Origin: Dyella psychrodurans
GTDB lineage: Bacteria > Pseudomonadota > Gammaproteobacteria > Xanthomonadales > Rhodanobacteraceae
Direction of reading: 5' to 3'
Length of the DNA stretch: 64,000 nucleotides
NCBI RefSeq assembly: GCF_003363265.1
Contig: NZ_QRBF01000002.1
Span: forward strand, 207,826 to 271,825
Shown: positions 55,001 through 63,900 of the stretch, one piece after another
Numbering within the stretch: the stretch's first letter is position 1
How the letters are laid out: each line of letters opens with the position of its first letter
Notes under the pieces: generated by a model
What the model was told of the DNA's origin: nothing
Databases searched by the model: none
The model's input: only the letters and a program-made list of their open reading frames with translations
Translations under genes and position numbers: made by a program

Positions 55001-56778
55001 CCAACGGCCGTAGCATTATCGCCGATGGCAAAGCTCGCTACGCCCAACGCGGTAGCGCTGTCTCCCTCTGCCAATGCGAAGGCACCTTGGGCGAGGGAGT
55101 AGTTGCCGATGGCTTGAGCGGCAACACCGGTGGCGGTGCTGAAATTGCCCGTGGCCAGGCTGTATGACCCGGCCGCCGTCGCCTTCACGCCTGTGGCGAT
55201 GGCATCGTCGCTGCCGTCGTTGTTGCCGTTGGCCTTGAAGTAATGCTGTGCGTCGCTGACGTTGCCGGCCAAGGTATCCAGCTGCGACTTGTTGACCGCA
55301 TCGGTGGCCTGCGTACCGGCCGCCACGTTAGTGATCTGGCGTTCGGCACCTGCGCTGCCGACGGAGACGGTATGGTCTCGATCGGCGACGGAGTTCGCGC
55401 CCAGCGCAACGCTGTTGTTCGCTATCGCAGCGCTGCCGTAACCGACGGCACTGCTGTAGCTACCGATAGCATTGGCGCCGCTGCCGAAAGCCGAGGCACC
55501 GGTGCCCATGGCGAAGCTGCCCGAACCGGCGGCGGTGCCGTACTGGCCGCTGGCGATCGCATCGTCGTTGCCTTGGCCGTTGGCGGCGAAATAGTGAGTG
55601 GCATCGCTCACGCCGTCAGCCACGTCATCGAGCTGCGACTTGTTGACCGCGTCGGTGCCTTGGGTACCTGCAGCCACGTTGGTGATCTGGCGTTCGTGTC
55701 CCACGCGGCCCACCGATACCGCGTTGGCACGGTTGGCGATGGAGTTGGCGCCCAGCGCCACGCTGCCTGCAGTGAGCGCTTGCGCGTTGAAGCCCAGCGC
55801 GATGGCATTGCGCGCTTGTGCGTAGCTGAAGGTGCCGAGCGCGGTGGCATTGACGCCATTGGCGAATGCGAGACTGCCGACTGCCGTGGAACTTCGGCCG
55901 TAAGCGAGGGAGTCGTCGCCAACGGCCGTAGCACTGTCGCCGATGGCGTAGCTTGCCACGCCCAATGCGGTCGCACTGTCCCCGTTGGCGAATGCGAAGG
56001 CGCCTTGGGCGAGGGAATAGTTGCCGATAGCTTCGGCGGCAACACCGGTGGCGGTGCTGTAATTGCCCGTGGCCACACTGTATGACCCAGCCGCCGTCGA
56101 CCTCACGCCCGTGGCGATGGCATCGTCGCTGCCGTCGTTGTTGCCGTTGGCTTTGAAGTAATGCTGTGCATCGCTGACGCTGTCGGCAAGCGTCTTCAAC
56201 TGGGATATGTTCACCGCATCGTGCGCATCAACGCCATTGGCGACATGGATGACGCGGCGCTCTTGTCCTGCACTGCCTACGGAGACGACATTGTCGACAT
56301 CGGCGACCGATCCGGCACCAAGCGCAACGCTGTTGTTGCCCGATGCAGCGCTGTTTTGCCCCAGTGCAATGCTGGCCGTGCCAGAGGCGAACGCGTCGTG
56401 GCCGATCGCGATGCTGTTGTCGCCGCGCGCGGTCGACATGTAGCCAAGCGCCGTCGAATAGTCGCCCATCGCCAGCGAGCGATTGCCCAGGGCGGTGCTG
56501 TAGTTGCCCAGGGCCGACGCCAGCGAACCACAGGCGAACGCGTTGCTCAACGCATAAGGCTGATTGGCCGGCGCAAACGTTCCCGTGCAGACATCGGCGT
56601 GCGCGGACTTTGGCGTCAACGCCATGGCCAGCATGATGGCTACTGAAATACCGACAAGACGGAGGCCGGAGCGCTCTTGTTTGCGGCTGTCGACCACCAC
56701 ATCGCAGCTGGCCAGCTCGGATGCCACCACGACAGCGCCCAGCGATGCGTTCCAGACTTTGCTGTAAATCCTGTTCAT
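49036..56778 (-). CDS. Giant trimeric autotransporter adhesin (YadA/Hia type)
   Basis: A 2580-residue surface adhesin. It starts with an extended signal peptide region (MNRIYSKVWNASLGAVVVAS), basic KQERSG, then the hydrophobic core and AHA cleavage site near residue 61. A GGAGGAAA ribosome site supports the start. Most of the protein is YadA-like head repeats of about 14 residues (pattern SxAxGxxSxAxGxxAxALG), grouped into modules separated by neck/connector motifs like VSVGxxGxERQITNVAAGTQxTDAVNKSQL; about thirteen neck-like motifs are seen. A coiled-coil stalk with an S/T-rich stretch follows. The C-terminal 75 residues form the YadA membrane anchor, ending VGVSFGW. Predicted roles are adhesion to surfaces or hosts and biofilm formation. 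The response regulator gene lies upstream. Confidence 0.96.
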   Translation of the reverse strand: MNRIYSKVWNASLGAVVVASELASCDVVVDSRKQERSGLRLVGISVAIMLAMALTPKSAHADVCTGTFAPANQPYALSNAFACGSLASALGNYSTALGNRSLAMGDYSTALGYMSTARGDNSIAIGHDAFASGTASIALGQNSAASGNNSVALGAGSVADVDNVVSVGSAGQERRVIHVANGVDAHDAVNISQLKTLADSVSDAQHYFKANGNNDGSDDAIATGVRSTAAGSYSVATGNYSTATGVAAEAIGNYSLAQGAFAFANGDSATALGVASYAIGDSATAVGDDSLAYGRSSTAVGSLAFANGVNATALGTFSYAQARNAIALGFNAQALTAGSVALGANSIANRANAVSVGRVGHERQITNVAAGTQGTDAVNKSQLDDVADGVSDATHYFAANGQGNDDAIASGQYGTAAGSGSFAMGTGASAFGSGANAIGSYSSAVGYGSAAIANNSVALGANSVADRDHTVSVGSAGAERQITNVAAGTQATDAVNKSQLDTLAGNVSDAQHYFKANGNNDGSDDAIATGVKATAAGSYSLATGNFSTATGVAAQAIGNYSLAQGAFALAEGDSATALGVASFAIGDNATAVGEDSFAYGQNSTAIGGFSFAYGQGSTAVGYDAFANGVNATALGTDSYAQARNAMALGYNAQALTAGSVALGANSIANRANSVSVGSAGHERQITNVAAGTQATDAVNKSQLDDLASNIGGAQRYFKANGNNDGSDDASATGIKSTAAGADSVASGNYSTATGIGAQAAGVTSLAQGAYAFAGGDMSVALGMASLASGDGSTAVGGGAYAYGQSSTAVGGSSFANGVNSTALGVDSYALARNAMALGYNAQALTAGSVALGANSIANRANAVSVGRVGHERQITNVAAGTQDTDAVNKSQLDDVANGVSDATHYFAANGQGNDDAIASGQYATAAGSGSFAMDDGASAFGSGANAIGSYSSAVGYGSAAIANNSVALGSNSVADRDSTVSVGSAGAERQITNVAAGTQATDAVNKSQLDTLAGNVSDAQHYFKANGNNDGSDDAIATGVRATAAGSYSAATGNFSTATGAGAQAAGNYSLAQGALALATGDNAAALGVASYAIGGNATAVGASSFAYGQSSTAVGSGSSASGVNSTALGNVSRAQADNAMALGYSAQALTTGSVALGANSIANRANAVSVGRVGHERQITNVAAGTQGTDAVNKSQLDDVANGVSDATHYFAANGQGNDDAIASGQYGTAAGSGSFAMGNGASAFGSGANAIGNFSTATGYGSSAIGDSSVALGNNATANGTMSTALGSSSQALGYNSVAVAGGAVDSTANFGQAYGYGASVGTNSYSGIAIGSAATVGSSASGSIAMGAYATANGSSSMAIGSTGALVDNVSHSIIVRPTMSTGTYSMALGPAAQAGGKTSVALGFAATTYGANSVALGPYAGYYGLTAESVAIGNSTAVTGINSIALGARSVADRDNTLSVGSVGNERQITNVAVGTQATDAVNKSQLDALSDSVGSASHYFAATGQGNDDAIASGQYATAAGSGSFAMGDGASAFGSGANAIGQYSVASGYGSAALGDSAIAMGANAQASGDQSLALGGGASASYYNAIAIGSNSASTSWSSIAMGLNSQANGVRSIAIGERAQTANLGTVALGWASTATGMFSTALGGAASAIGYNTLAAGSGAWVLGNNSTALGAGAGSGYTVDEITAVGSNAGANAYRATTVGAGSYIASWAPKSTVIGANTFSFDSNGTAIGESSEVAYGATNAVALGSGSYADRANTVSVGADSAWTDGYGVEHNAVTRQITNVAAGTEDTDAVNKSQLDALSDSVGAASHYFAATGNGNDDAIASGQYATAAGSGSFAMGMGSSAFGSGANAIGNFSTAVGYGSSAIGDNSIAAGQQANASGLEASAFGYTANAQADGSLALGAESYVDSAASGGIAIGLASEAHGPASIAMGVAASTGANASNSVAIGTLASVSGQSSTAIGGIYGDVVGNDIYVANTYAGGFASTALGAGAQAQADRSVAIGTGALSEGSRSVALGNLSVADRDMSVSVGSAGDERQITNVAAGTQATDAVNKSQLDAVANAGTQTNRYFKANGMNDGTDDASASGTQSVASGANAKATTDGTVAIGATSTAMGVQSTALGFGATAIGNASMALGANSLSTGYNSVALGNGSFADRDNTVSVGRVGSERQITNVKAGTQNTDAVNVAQLKQAGLMDASGNTVSALAYDAGSNQASITFGGNSGTTLTNVAAGLNSTDAVNVNQYKSLAAAIGGNVAMDANGMMGLPQFSIQGNMFNNVSGAFSALDGAMTGALNSINSLNGRVGSLETQVSSLGTSSSTLVPATSSNVPSTSTTQAASITDTNTIAGTNAQIASTASNATSVGADSNVTASSGTAIGQGSQVTASNAVAVGAGSVADQANTVSVGSVGAERQITNVAAGVNATDAANVSQVAAATQSAIDAAQSYADAGDTQTLSSANAYTDQKTAGLVTSDNFNAFRDSVNSQFHSVNLRLNRVGAMGTAMAGMAGAIAAAPGTDNRVSAAAGTYAGQGALAVGLAHRISGNGAVLIGGSIAGGGESSGTVGVSFGW
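50560..56230 (-). repeat. Internal DNA repeats of adhesin head-neck modules
   Basis: The neck-coding stretch around NKSQL recurs near 50582, 51362, 52312, 53191, 53757, 54111, 54671, 55284 and 55636. Two alternating module types are distinguished by FAANGQGNDDA and FKANGNNDGSDDA starts. Blocks around 53.69-54.27 kb and 55.22-55.80 kb are nearly identical over several hundred bases, offset by 1527 bp. Such blocks can recombine, so copy number may differ between strains, and short-read assembly here may collapse. Confidence 0.85.
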
Positions 56779-56947
56779 GCTTGATATTTCCTCCATGCGG
56801 ATAAGGAATGCAGGACGCGCACGGCAACGCATGCGTACGTCGAGGCGATGGAAGCCGGATAGAAATTCCCCTCGATCCTGCTTTCGTGTGTGGCCGCAGC
56901 CGGTGGTCTGTCTGTGTCAGGCCCGTGCATGTGGCGCATGGCGAGCA

Positions 56948-57026
56948 TCACGATTCGTGTAAAGATGTGTCACGCACGGAAAATCACGGAAATTCACTTC
57001 TTTCACGCTTTCTCACGGTTTCTCAC
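56948..57026. promoter_or_regulatory. Helically phased TCAC (GTGA) repeat array upstream of the adhesin gene
   Basis: TCAC begins at 56948, 56970, 56984, 56994, 57003, 57013 and 57023: spacings 22, 14, 10, 9, 10, 10. On the minus (adhesin) strand the elements read GTGA, with units such as GTGAGAAACC, GTGAGAAAGC, GTGAAAGAA, GTGAATTTCC and GTGATTTTCC. Ten-base tandem direct repeats are typical of OmpR-family binding sites. The array lies 170-250 bp before the adhesin start and 140-220 bp after the response-regulator stop. The remaining 56779-57166 gap shows no gene. Confidence 0.6.
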
Positions 57027-57166
57027 ACGCGTGCTGGCGATCCATGCCGGAGGATGCATGCGGGGTCGCAGCCTTACGAGTGCGTATGGTGTGTGGATCG
57101 ATGACGTGCACACGCTCCACCCTTCTGGCGGCGACATGCGGTGAATGACCGTCGTGGAGTGCGTCG

Positions 57167-57937
57167 TTATCCGACGGTAATTGTCGGCTTATGCCAGGCG
57201 TCACTGGGCAGGATGTAGCCTTTGCTGCGCACAGTGAGCAAGGGCAGCGTCTCGTTGGTCTGCGAAAGCACCTTTCGACGAAGCCGGTGAATGATCATCT
57301 CAAGGCTATGCGGATCGCAGTCGTAGCGGTTGTGATTCAACGCCTGAATGAGGGATTCGCGCGTGACCGGCTCTTCGCTTGCGCACGTCAGCGTTGTCAG
57401 CACGCATTGCTCGATGGCGGTCAGCGCGACAATCTTGCCGCGTGGCGATACCAGTCGCCAGCCGCCGGCTTCCAATCGCCAACGGGATACGGGCGATTGT
57501 TCGGCAACGAAGCCGTGCGCTTGCGGAGTCATGCGGCGCGCAAGGCTGTGCAGTGCGGCGGCCAGTACGTCCAGGTCGACAGGTTTGATCAGGTAACCGT
57601 CTGCACCGCTGTGCAATGCCTCGATCTGATGTCGCCGATCGGTCGAGCCGGTCAGCATGATGATGCCGATGTTGGACATTGTGCGTAGATGCCGCGCGAC
57701 GGTAAGGCCATCCTCGTCGGGAAGGCCGATGTCCAGAACCACCATGTCGAAATGCTGCGACAACATGTGACGGTAGAGCTCGGCCGCAGAAGCGGCGCCT
57801 TGTGTGCTGAATCCGTAGTCACTCAGTGCAGGCAGCAGAATTTCTTCGCGCAGTGCTTCGTCGTCTTCCAGTACCGCGATGCGAATCGGCGGTGTGGACC
57901 CGTACCCGGACAATACCCGGTGACCCCTCATCGACAT
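57167..57937 (-). CDS. OmpR-family response regulator (orphan)
   Basis: A 256-residue two-component regulator. The receiver domain (about 18-130) has the acidic pocket LEDDE, phospho-acceptor Asp69 (DMVVLDIGLPDEDG), Thr96 (IIMLTGSTD) and Lys118 (GYLIKPVD). The C-terminal winged helix (about 160-245) includes LTAIEQCVLTTLTCASEEPVTRESLIQALN, DPHSLEMIIHRLRRKV and LPLLTVRSKGYIL. The N-terminal 17 residues precede the fold, and a second Met two codons on is possible. No sensor kinase gene is adjacent. Its position just upstream of the adhesin, with a repeat array between, suggests it controls that gene or itself. Confidence 0.92.
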   Translation of the reverse strand: MSMRGHRVLSGYGSTPPIRIAVLEDDEALREEILLPALSDYGFSTQGAASAAELYRHMLSQHFDMVVLDIGLPDEDGLTVARHLRTMSNIGIIMLTGSTDRRHQIEALHSGADGYLIKPVDLDVLAAALHSLARRMTPQAHGFVAEQSPVSRWRLEAGGWRLVSPRGKIVALTAIEQCVLTTLTCASEEPVTRESLIQALNHNRYDCDPHSLEMIIHRLRRKVLSQTNETLPLLTVRSKGYILPSDAWHKPTITVG

Positions 57938-58079
57938 GTCGTGCCCATCCCCTAAGCTCTCCCTTGGCCTAGCTTAGGGAGCGAGAGCGGCTTACATCAG
58001 AGGACTATGCCTTTTGGCACTGTGGCAGAGTACCTACACAACCTAGCGTGAACACTTTTCGATGCCGTAGGAAGCCACC

Positions 58080-60758
58080 ATGCACCGTTTCGTTCGCCCA
58101 CTTGCCTTGACTGTCCTTGCCATGTGTTGTGGCGCAGCATTAGCGGCTGCGCCGGCCGATCAAGTGCCGCATGGGACGTTGCCGCGCTGGGCGGTACCGG
58201 AGTCTTACCAGCTGTCGTTCAAGGTGGATCCGAAGCAACAGGACTATTCGGGTACGACCACGATCAAGGTCGACTTGAAGCAAGCCGCCGACCATCTGTG
58301 GCTGGACGGGCGCGATCTGAACGTGAGCAAGGTGACGATCACCGACGCGAGCGGCCATGCACATGACGGCAAATACGTTGCCGTCGCGCCGAACGAAGGC
58401 GTGTCGCGCATCGATTTCGGCAGCACGCTGAAGCCGCAGCCGTTGACGCTTGCGATCGAATACACCGCGCCGCTCAACCAGCAGTTGCAAGGTTTGTACA
58501 AGGTCAGTCACGCGGGTGTGCCGTACGCCATGACGCAGATGGAACCGATCAGCGCGCGCTACGCGTTCCCGGGCTTCGACGAACCCGGTTTCAAGACACC
58601 ATATGACATCAGCCTGACCATCCCGTCGGATGTCACCGCTGTCGCGAATACCAAGCAGATCAGCGAAACCGCCGCCGGGGCCGGTTGGAAGACACTGACC
58701 TTCGCGAAAACTCAGCCGCTTCCCACCTATCTTGTGGCGTTCGCGGTCGGTCCGTGGGATATCGTCAACGGCCCGGATATCGCGCCGGACGATTACCGCA
58801 CCGAGGTGCTGCCGCTGCGCGGCATTGCAGCGCATGGCGAGGGCCACCGCATGCAGCATGTGCTGAGCGAAACACCCAGCATCATCCATACGTTGGAAAA
58901 CTATTACGGCTTTGGTTATCCGTTCGGCAAGCTCGACTTGCTGGCGGCGCCGGACTTCTCCGCAGGTGCGATGGAAAATCCGGGGTTGGTAACCTTCCGC
59001 GACTGGTTGCTGCTGCTCGATCCCGATTCTCCGGCCAAATATGTACGCGGCTCTTTCAATGTCACTGCGCATGAGCTCGCCCACCAGTGGACCGGCGACA
59101 CTGTGACGCTGGCCTGGTGGAACGACATCTGGCTCAACGAAGCTTTCGCCACCTGGATGCAACAGAAAGTCACCATGAAAGTGCATCCGGAATATCGCGC
59201 CGATCTCGATCGTATCAGTGGTGCCGAAGGTGCGATGCACAACGACAGCCTGACCAGCGCGCGCCAGATTCGTCAGCCGATTACCGGCAATGGCGACATC
59301 GAGACGGCGTTCGATGGCATCACTTATCAGAAAGGCGCTGCCGTCCTTGGCATGTTCGAAGGCTACGTCGGAGAAGATACCTTCCAGAAGGGCATGCGCG
59401 CGTACATCCAGGCGCACAAGTTCGGTAACGCTACCGCCGACGATCTCGTGGGCGCCATCGCCACCGCCGCAAATCAGGGCCCGACGTTCAAGCACGCCTT
59501 CAACAGCTTCCTCAACCAGTCCGGCGTTCCATATGTGCAGACGCGACTGGAGCAGAAGGGCGGCAAGACCATCCTGCACCTGAGCCAGGACCGCTATCTG
59601 CCGGTTGGCAGCACGGGCGATGCAAATCGCGTGTGGGGCATTCCGGTTTGCGTGCGCTACGCCACCGGCGACGGCACCAAGCAGAGTTGCGAGCTGCTGG
59701 ACAAGCCGACGGGCACGATGGTGCTGGCCGATGCCAGCACGCCGACCTGGGTGATGCCCAACGCCAATGCGCGTGGTTATTACCGCTTCAATCTGAGCAA
59801 GCAAGAATGGGCCGATCTGACTCAGCACGTTGCCGCGTTGAGCGACACCGAACAGCTTGCCTACGCTGACAGCATCGATGCAGGTTTTCGCCACGGCGAT
59901 TTGAATGCGGGCGACGCGATGGCTGCGCTGAAGCCGTTGACCGGCGTGACGACTCGCGAAGTCGTCGTGGCGCCGCTGGAGACGATCAAGTGGATCTATC
60001 GCAACGAGGCCGTGACCGATGCGCAGCAAACCAACGTCGTGGCGTGGGTGAAGGACGCTTACATGCCACGCATGGAGCAGCTTGGCTATCAACGCAAGCC
60101 AGGCGAAGCCGATGGCGATTCGTTGCTGCGCAGCACGCTGGCCAGCGCGCTCGCACTGGACTTCAAATTGCCGGAAGTGCGGGCAGCCTTGCTCAAGCAG
60201 GGTGACGCTGCACTTGCCAAGAAAGCCGATGGCCATCTGAATCTGACTGCTGCAGATCCGGATCTGCTCGGCGTGGCGCTTGCTGTTGCCGTGCAGGAGC
60301 GTGGTGAGCCTGCGCTCGATGCATTGATTGCGGAACTTCCGCAGACGACCGATCCCGCTTTGCGCAACGCCATGCTCGACGGGCTCAGCGCGACCGATAC
60401 GCCCGCGTTGGCGGACAAGGCTCGCGATTTCTCGTTGAGCAAGCAGGTCAAGGTGGGTGAGATGGCGGCGATTCTGCGTGGCAACCACGACACGTCCGCG
60501 GCTCGCGATGCGCTGTGGCACTGGTTCACTGGCCACTACGATCAGGTCGTTGCGCGTACCGGCAGCTTTGCCGGTGGCCGCTTGCCGGCATTGGCTGGCG
60601 GTGGTGGTTGCTCCAAGGCGGAAGCGGATCGCCTCCAGGCTTATTTCGAGCCGCGCCTGAAGGATGTAACCGGTGCCGACCGTGGCCTTGCCCAGACGCG
60701 TGAGCAGACCTTGCTGTGTGCCGCGCTCAAGGCCAAGCAGGACCCTTCGAAGATTTAA
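58080..60758 (+). CDS. Secreted M1-family aminopeptidase
   Basis: An 892-residue zinc metalloprotease with a signal peptide (MHRFVRPLALTVLAMCCGAA, cleavage near ALA-AA). Substrate-recognition motif GAMEN is at 296-300. The zinc site HELAH at 331-335 is followed by NEAF with Glu354. An ERAP1-like C-terminal helical domain (about 550-880) is present. It should remove N-terminal residues from peptides in the periplasm or outside the cell, unlike cytoplasmic PepN. Divergent from the response regulator across 142 bp. Cysteines near the C-terminus (GGGGCSK, LLCAALK) could form a disulfide. Confidence 0.95.
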   Translation: MHRFVRPLALTVLAMCCGAALAAAPADQVPHGTLPRWAVPESYQLSFKVDPKQQDYSGTTTIKVDLKQAADHLWLDGRDLNVSKVTITDASGHAHDGKYVAVAPNEGVSRIDFGSTLKPQPLTLAIEYTAPLNQQLQGLYKVSHAGVPYAMTQMEPISARYAFPGFDEPGFKTPYDISLTIPSDVTAVANTKQISETAAGAGWKTLTFAKTQPLPTYLVAFAVGPWDIVNGPDIAPDDYRTEVLPLRGIAAHGEGHRMQHVLSETPSIIHTLENYYGFGYPFGKLDLLAAPDFSAGAMENPGLVTFRDWLLLLDPDSPAKYVRGSFNVTAHELAHQWTGDTVTLAWWNDIWLNEAFATWMQQKVTMKVHPEYRADLDRISGAEGAMHNDSLTSARQIRQPITGNGDIETAFDGITYQKGAAVLGMFEGYVGEDTFQKGMRAYIQAHKFGNATADDLVGAIATAANQGPTFKHAFNSFLNQSGVPYVQTRLEQKGGKTILHLSQDRYLPVGSTGDANRVWGIPVCVRYATGDGTKQSCELLDKPTGTMVLADASTPTWVMPNANARGYYRFNLSKQEWADLTQHVAALSDTEQLAYADSIDAGFRHGDLNAGDAMAALKPLTGVTTREVVVAPLETIKWIYRNEAVTDAQQTNVVAWVKDAYMPRMEQLGYQRKPGEADGDSLLRSTLASALALDFKLPEVRAALLKQGDAALAKKADGHLNLTAADPDLLGVALAVAVQERGEPALDALIAELPQTTDPALRNAMLDGLSATDTPALADKARDFSLSKQVKVGEMAAILRGNHDTSAARDALWHWFTGHYDQVVARTGSFAGGRLPALAGGGGCSKAEADRLQAYFEPRLKDVTGADRGLAQTREQTLLCAALKAKQDPSKI

Positions 60759-60784
60759 CAGCAAGCACTTTGGATCGAAAGATG

Positions 60785-60813
60785 CCGGGCAGCGAGGGCT
60801 GCCCGGTTTTTTT
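60785..60813 (+). terminator. Terminator after the M1 aminopeptidase
   Basis: Nine-bp perfect arms (CCGGGCAGC / GCTGCCCGG), a GAGG loop and seven Ts, 26 bp after the stop. Confidence 0.92.
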
Positions 60814-60901
60814 GTGCCCACTTTTTTCAGAAAAACACGGGCCTTTTTACTCCCCCGATTCCATCTAAACTGGGTGGAACGCCGCCGAGGGGGAGAGTCG
60901 C

Positions 60902-63900
60902 ATGCGTCGATGGACGGGGATATTCGTTCTGCTGTGGATGGTCGCGCCCCTCTGGGCGCAGGATGTCCCACCCGCATTGCACGACTGGCAGGGCTGGGTG
61001 TTGCACGATGTTCCCGAGCATGCCTGTCCATTCCTGGCCAACCGCAATCCGGGCGTCGGCAATTACCAATGCATCTGGCCGGGCCGTCTTGGCCTGGAGG
61101 CGGACAAGGATGGTGGACATTTCAGCCTCAGCGTGCACGTTGATGCTGCAGGCTGGGTGGGTGTGCCTGGCGATGAACACAGTTGGCCGCAGCAAGTGTC
61201 GGTCAACGACAAGGCCGCGCCCGTGTTGTCCCGGCAAGGGCGTCCCGCACTATGGCTGGAGCCCGGCGATTACACCGTGCGCGGCGCGTTGCCCTGGGAA
61301 ACGCGTCCCGCACGTTTGAACGTACCCATGAGCATTGGCCTGGTTTCGCTGAGTCTCGACAGCCAGCCCGTGGATCGCGTCCAGCGCAACGGCGATCAGC
61401 TCACGCTTGGCGAAGCCGCCGCAGAGCAGCGTCAGGCGGATGCGCTTTCGGTGCGTGTCTACCGGCATCTTTCCGATGGCATGCCGGCGATGCTCGATAC
61501 GCAACTGCAGTTGAATGTCACCGGCAGTTCGCGGGAGCTGCTGCTTGGACCTGCGTTGCCCAAGGGATTCGTCGCCACCGCATTGACCAGCGACCTGCCT
61601 GCTCAATTGGACAGCGATGGCCGGTTGCGCGTGCAGTTGCGCCCGGGCGATTGGACCGTGCAGCTCTCTGCACGCGGCGTGGATACCCTGCAACAGGTCA
61701 CGCTCCATCTACCGCCCGATCCATGGCCGCGTCAGGAAATCTGGAGCTACTCGGACGATCCAGGTCTGCGCAGCACACACGTCCTTGGCCATGCCACCGA
61801 CGCCGCGCAAGCGGACGTGCCGTCCGACTGGAATAACTTGCCAGCCTATGTACTTGATGCCGGTAACGGCTTGACGGTGGAGCAGGGCACACGCGGCAAC
61901 GAAGGCAGCGCCGCCGACCAGCTTCGATTGCAGCGTCAGATGTGGGTGGATTTCGATGGCGAAGGTCTAAGCATCAGCGATCATTTGACCGGCACGTTGC
62001 AGCATACGCAGCGGCTCGATGTGGATAGCCCATGGCAGTTGCAACGCGCATCGCAAAACGATGATCCGTTGCTCGTCACGCAAACAGGTGACGGTCGCAG
62101 TGGTGTGGAGTTGCGGGGGGCGGATCTGGATCTTGAGGCCGGCTTGCGCATCGCCGATCGCGGCGGTGCGTTGCCAAGTACAGGTTGGCATGCACCTCTC
62201 GAAAGCATCGATGCAACACTGCATCTTCCTTATGGCTATCGGTTGATCGGCGCGAGCGGGGTTGATCGTTCGCCTGATTCCTGGATCGCACAGTGGAGTT
62301 TGCTGGATCTGTTTGTCGTCGCCTTGATCGCTTTGCTGGCCGGACGTTTACTGGGATGGCGCTGGGCACTGATGGCGATCGTTTTTCTGGCGTTGTCCCA
62401 GCATGAGGGTGGCGCCCCGCGCTGGACGTTGGGTCTGGCGCTTGCCTTTGCGTTGCTGAAAAGAGCGCTGCCGCAAGGTCGATTGGAACGTGCTGCGCAT
62501 CTCGTCGCCGGCGCTGCGCTGGCGTTGGCGGTGCTATGGACGCTGCCTTTTGCATCGACGCAATTGCAAAGCGCCTTGCATCCGCAGTTGGAAAGCCGGG
62601 GTGGCCCAGCGTTCTTCGCGCAGGAGCAAATCGCCAAAGAGAAAGTGCAATACGTCGCCAAGGCGCCCATGCCTCCTCCTGTCGCGGAGGAACAAGCCGC
62701 TGCGCCCGCACCGCCGGCGCCACCTGCCGCGCCAGCGCCCGCCGTACAGGAGTCATCGACCAATCCCGCGATCACGGGTGGCAGTCGAGAGCTGGCCAGC
62801 GTGGTCGTTACGGCGAGCCAGATTCCAAGTTCGGTTTATGCGGACGAAACAGACAGCCGCAGCGTGATCCAGGCAGGTGCCGGCGAACCTTCGTGGGATG
62901 TAGGCAACAACTATCAGCTGAGATGGTCCGGCCCCGTCACGCCGGAACAAACCATGCGGCTGGTGATCGCGCCGGCATGGCTGGTGCGATGGTTGCGCGT
63001 CATCATGCTCGGTTTGCTGATCGTGTTGCTGGGGCGGATGGCGCAAAGCCTGATCAAGCCGCTGTATCCGTCGTGGCGCGGCGGCTGGCCGGGACGTGCC
63101 GCGGCGGCGTTGCTGATCATGGCGTGTTTGCCGCACATCGCGCACGCGCAATCGACACCGAACCAGGCCGTGTTGAACCAGTTGCAAGCGCGACTGACCG
63201 AGGCACCCAAATGTGTACCCGATTGCGCCGTCGTTGCCGCCACGACGGTGCAGGCCAAGGACGATCAGATCTCGCTCGATATGGAAGTGCACACGGGTGC
63301 GTCTGTAGCGCTTCCGATGCCGCAAACGGACGGCGGCATGCAATTGATCAGCGTGAGTGTCGACAACAACGCGAATGCCTTGATCGGCAGGAGCGAGGGG
63401 CAGCTCGTGACAAGGCTGGTTCCCGGCATACATCACGTGAGCCTGAGCTATCGCGTCAAACCGGTCGATAGCACGACATTGAATTTCACGTTGCGTCCGC
63501 AACGGATATCTTTCAGCGGACAAGGCTGGTCGCTGGATGGCGTCGATGCCGGCCGCATGCTGGGCGACAGTGTCACGTTCAATCGCTTGAAGGTCGCCGA
63601 AGATGGCAAGCAGGCACCTTTGCCGCAACAGGCATTTCCGCCGTATGTGCGAATCACGCGCGACTTGCGGCTGGGCGTGGACTGGAGGGTGGTCAATACG
63701 GTCAGGCGCCTTGCGCCCAGCGAGGGCGGATTCACAGTGGAAGTGCCCCTGCTTCCTAGCGAGCATCCGCTCGGCGACAACGTACGCGTTCAGAACGGAC
63801 GCGTCAGCGTAACGTTCAATGCCGGACAAACCAGTGTGGAGTGGGCCAGCCGCCTCGATCACGTCGACAGCTTGCAATGGAAGGCGCCTTCGCTCGATGA

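Noticed and set aside
50560-56230. Regular DNA repeats considered as a CRISPR array or tandem satellite
   Set aside because: Repeats are long, in frame, and encode YadA head/neck motifs within one intact gene; unit lengths vary from about 350 to 950 bp.
58140-61031. 963-codon open frame on the minus strand
   Set aside because: It lies opposite the M1 aminopeptidase, whose motifs are complete; the protein is Arg/Ala/Gln-rich with no domain, typical of antisense frames in GC-rich DNA.
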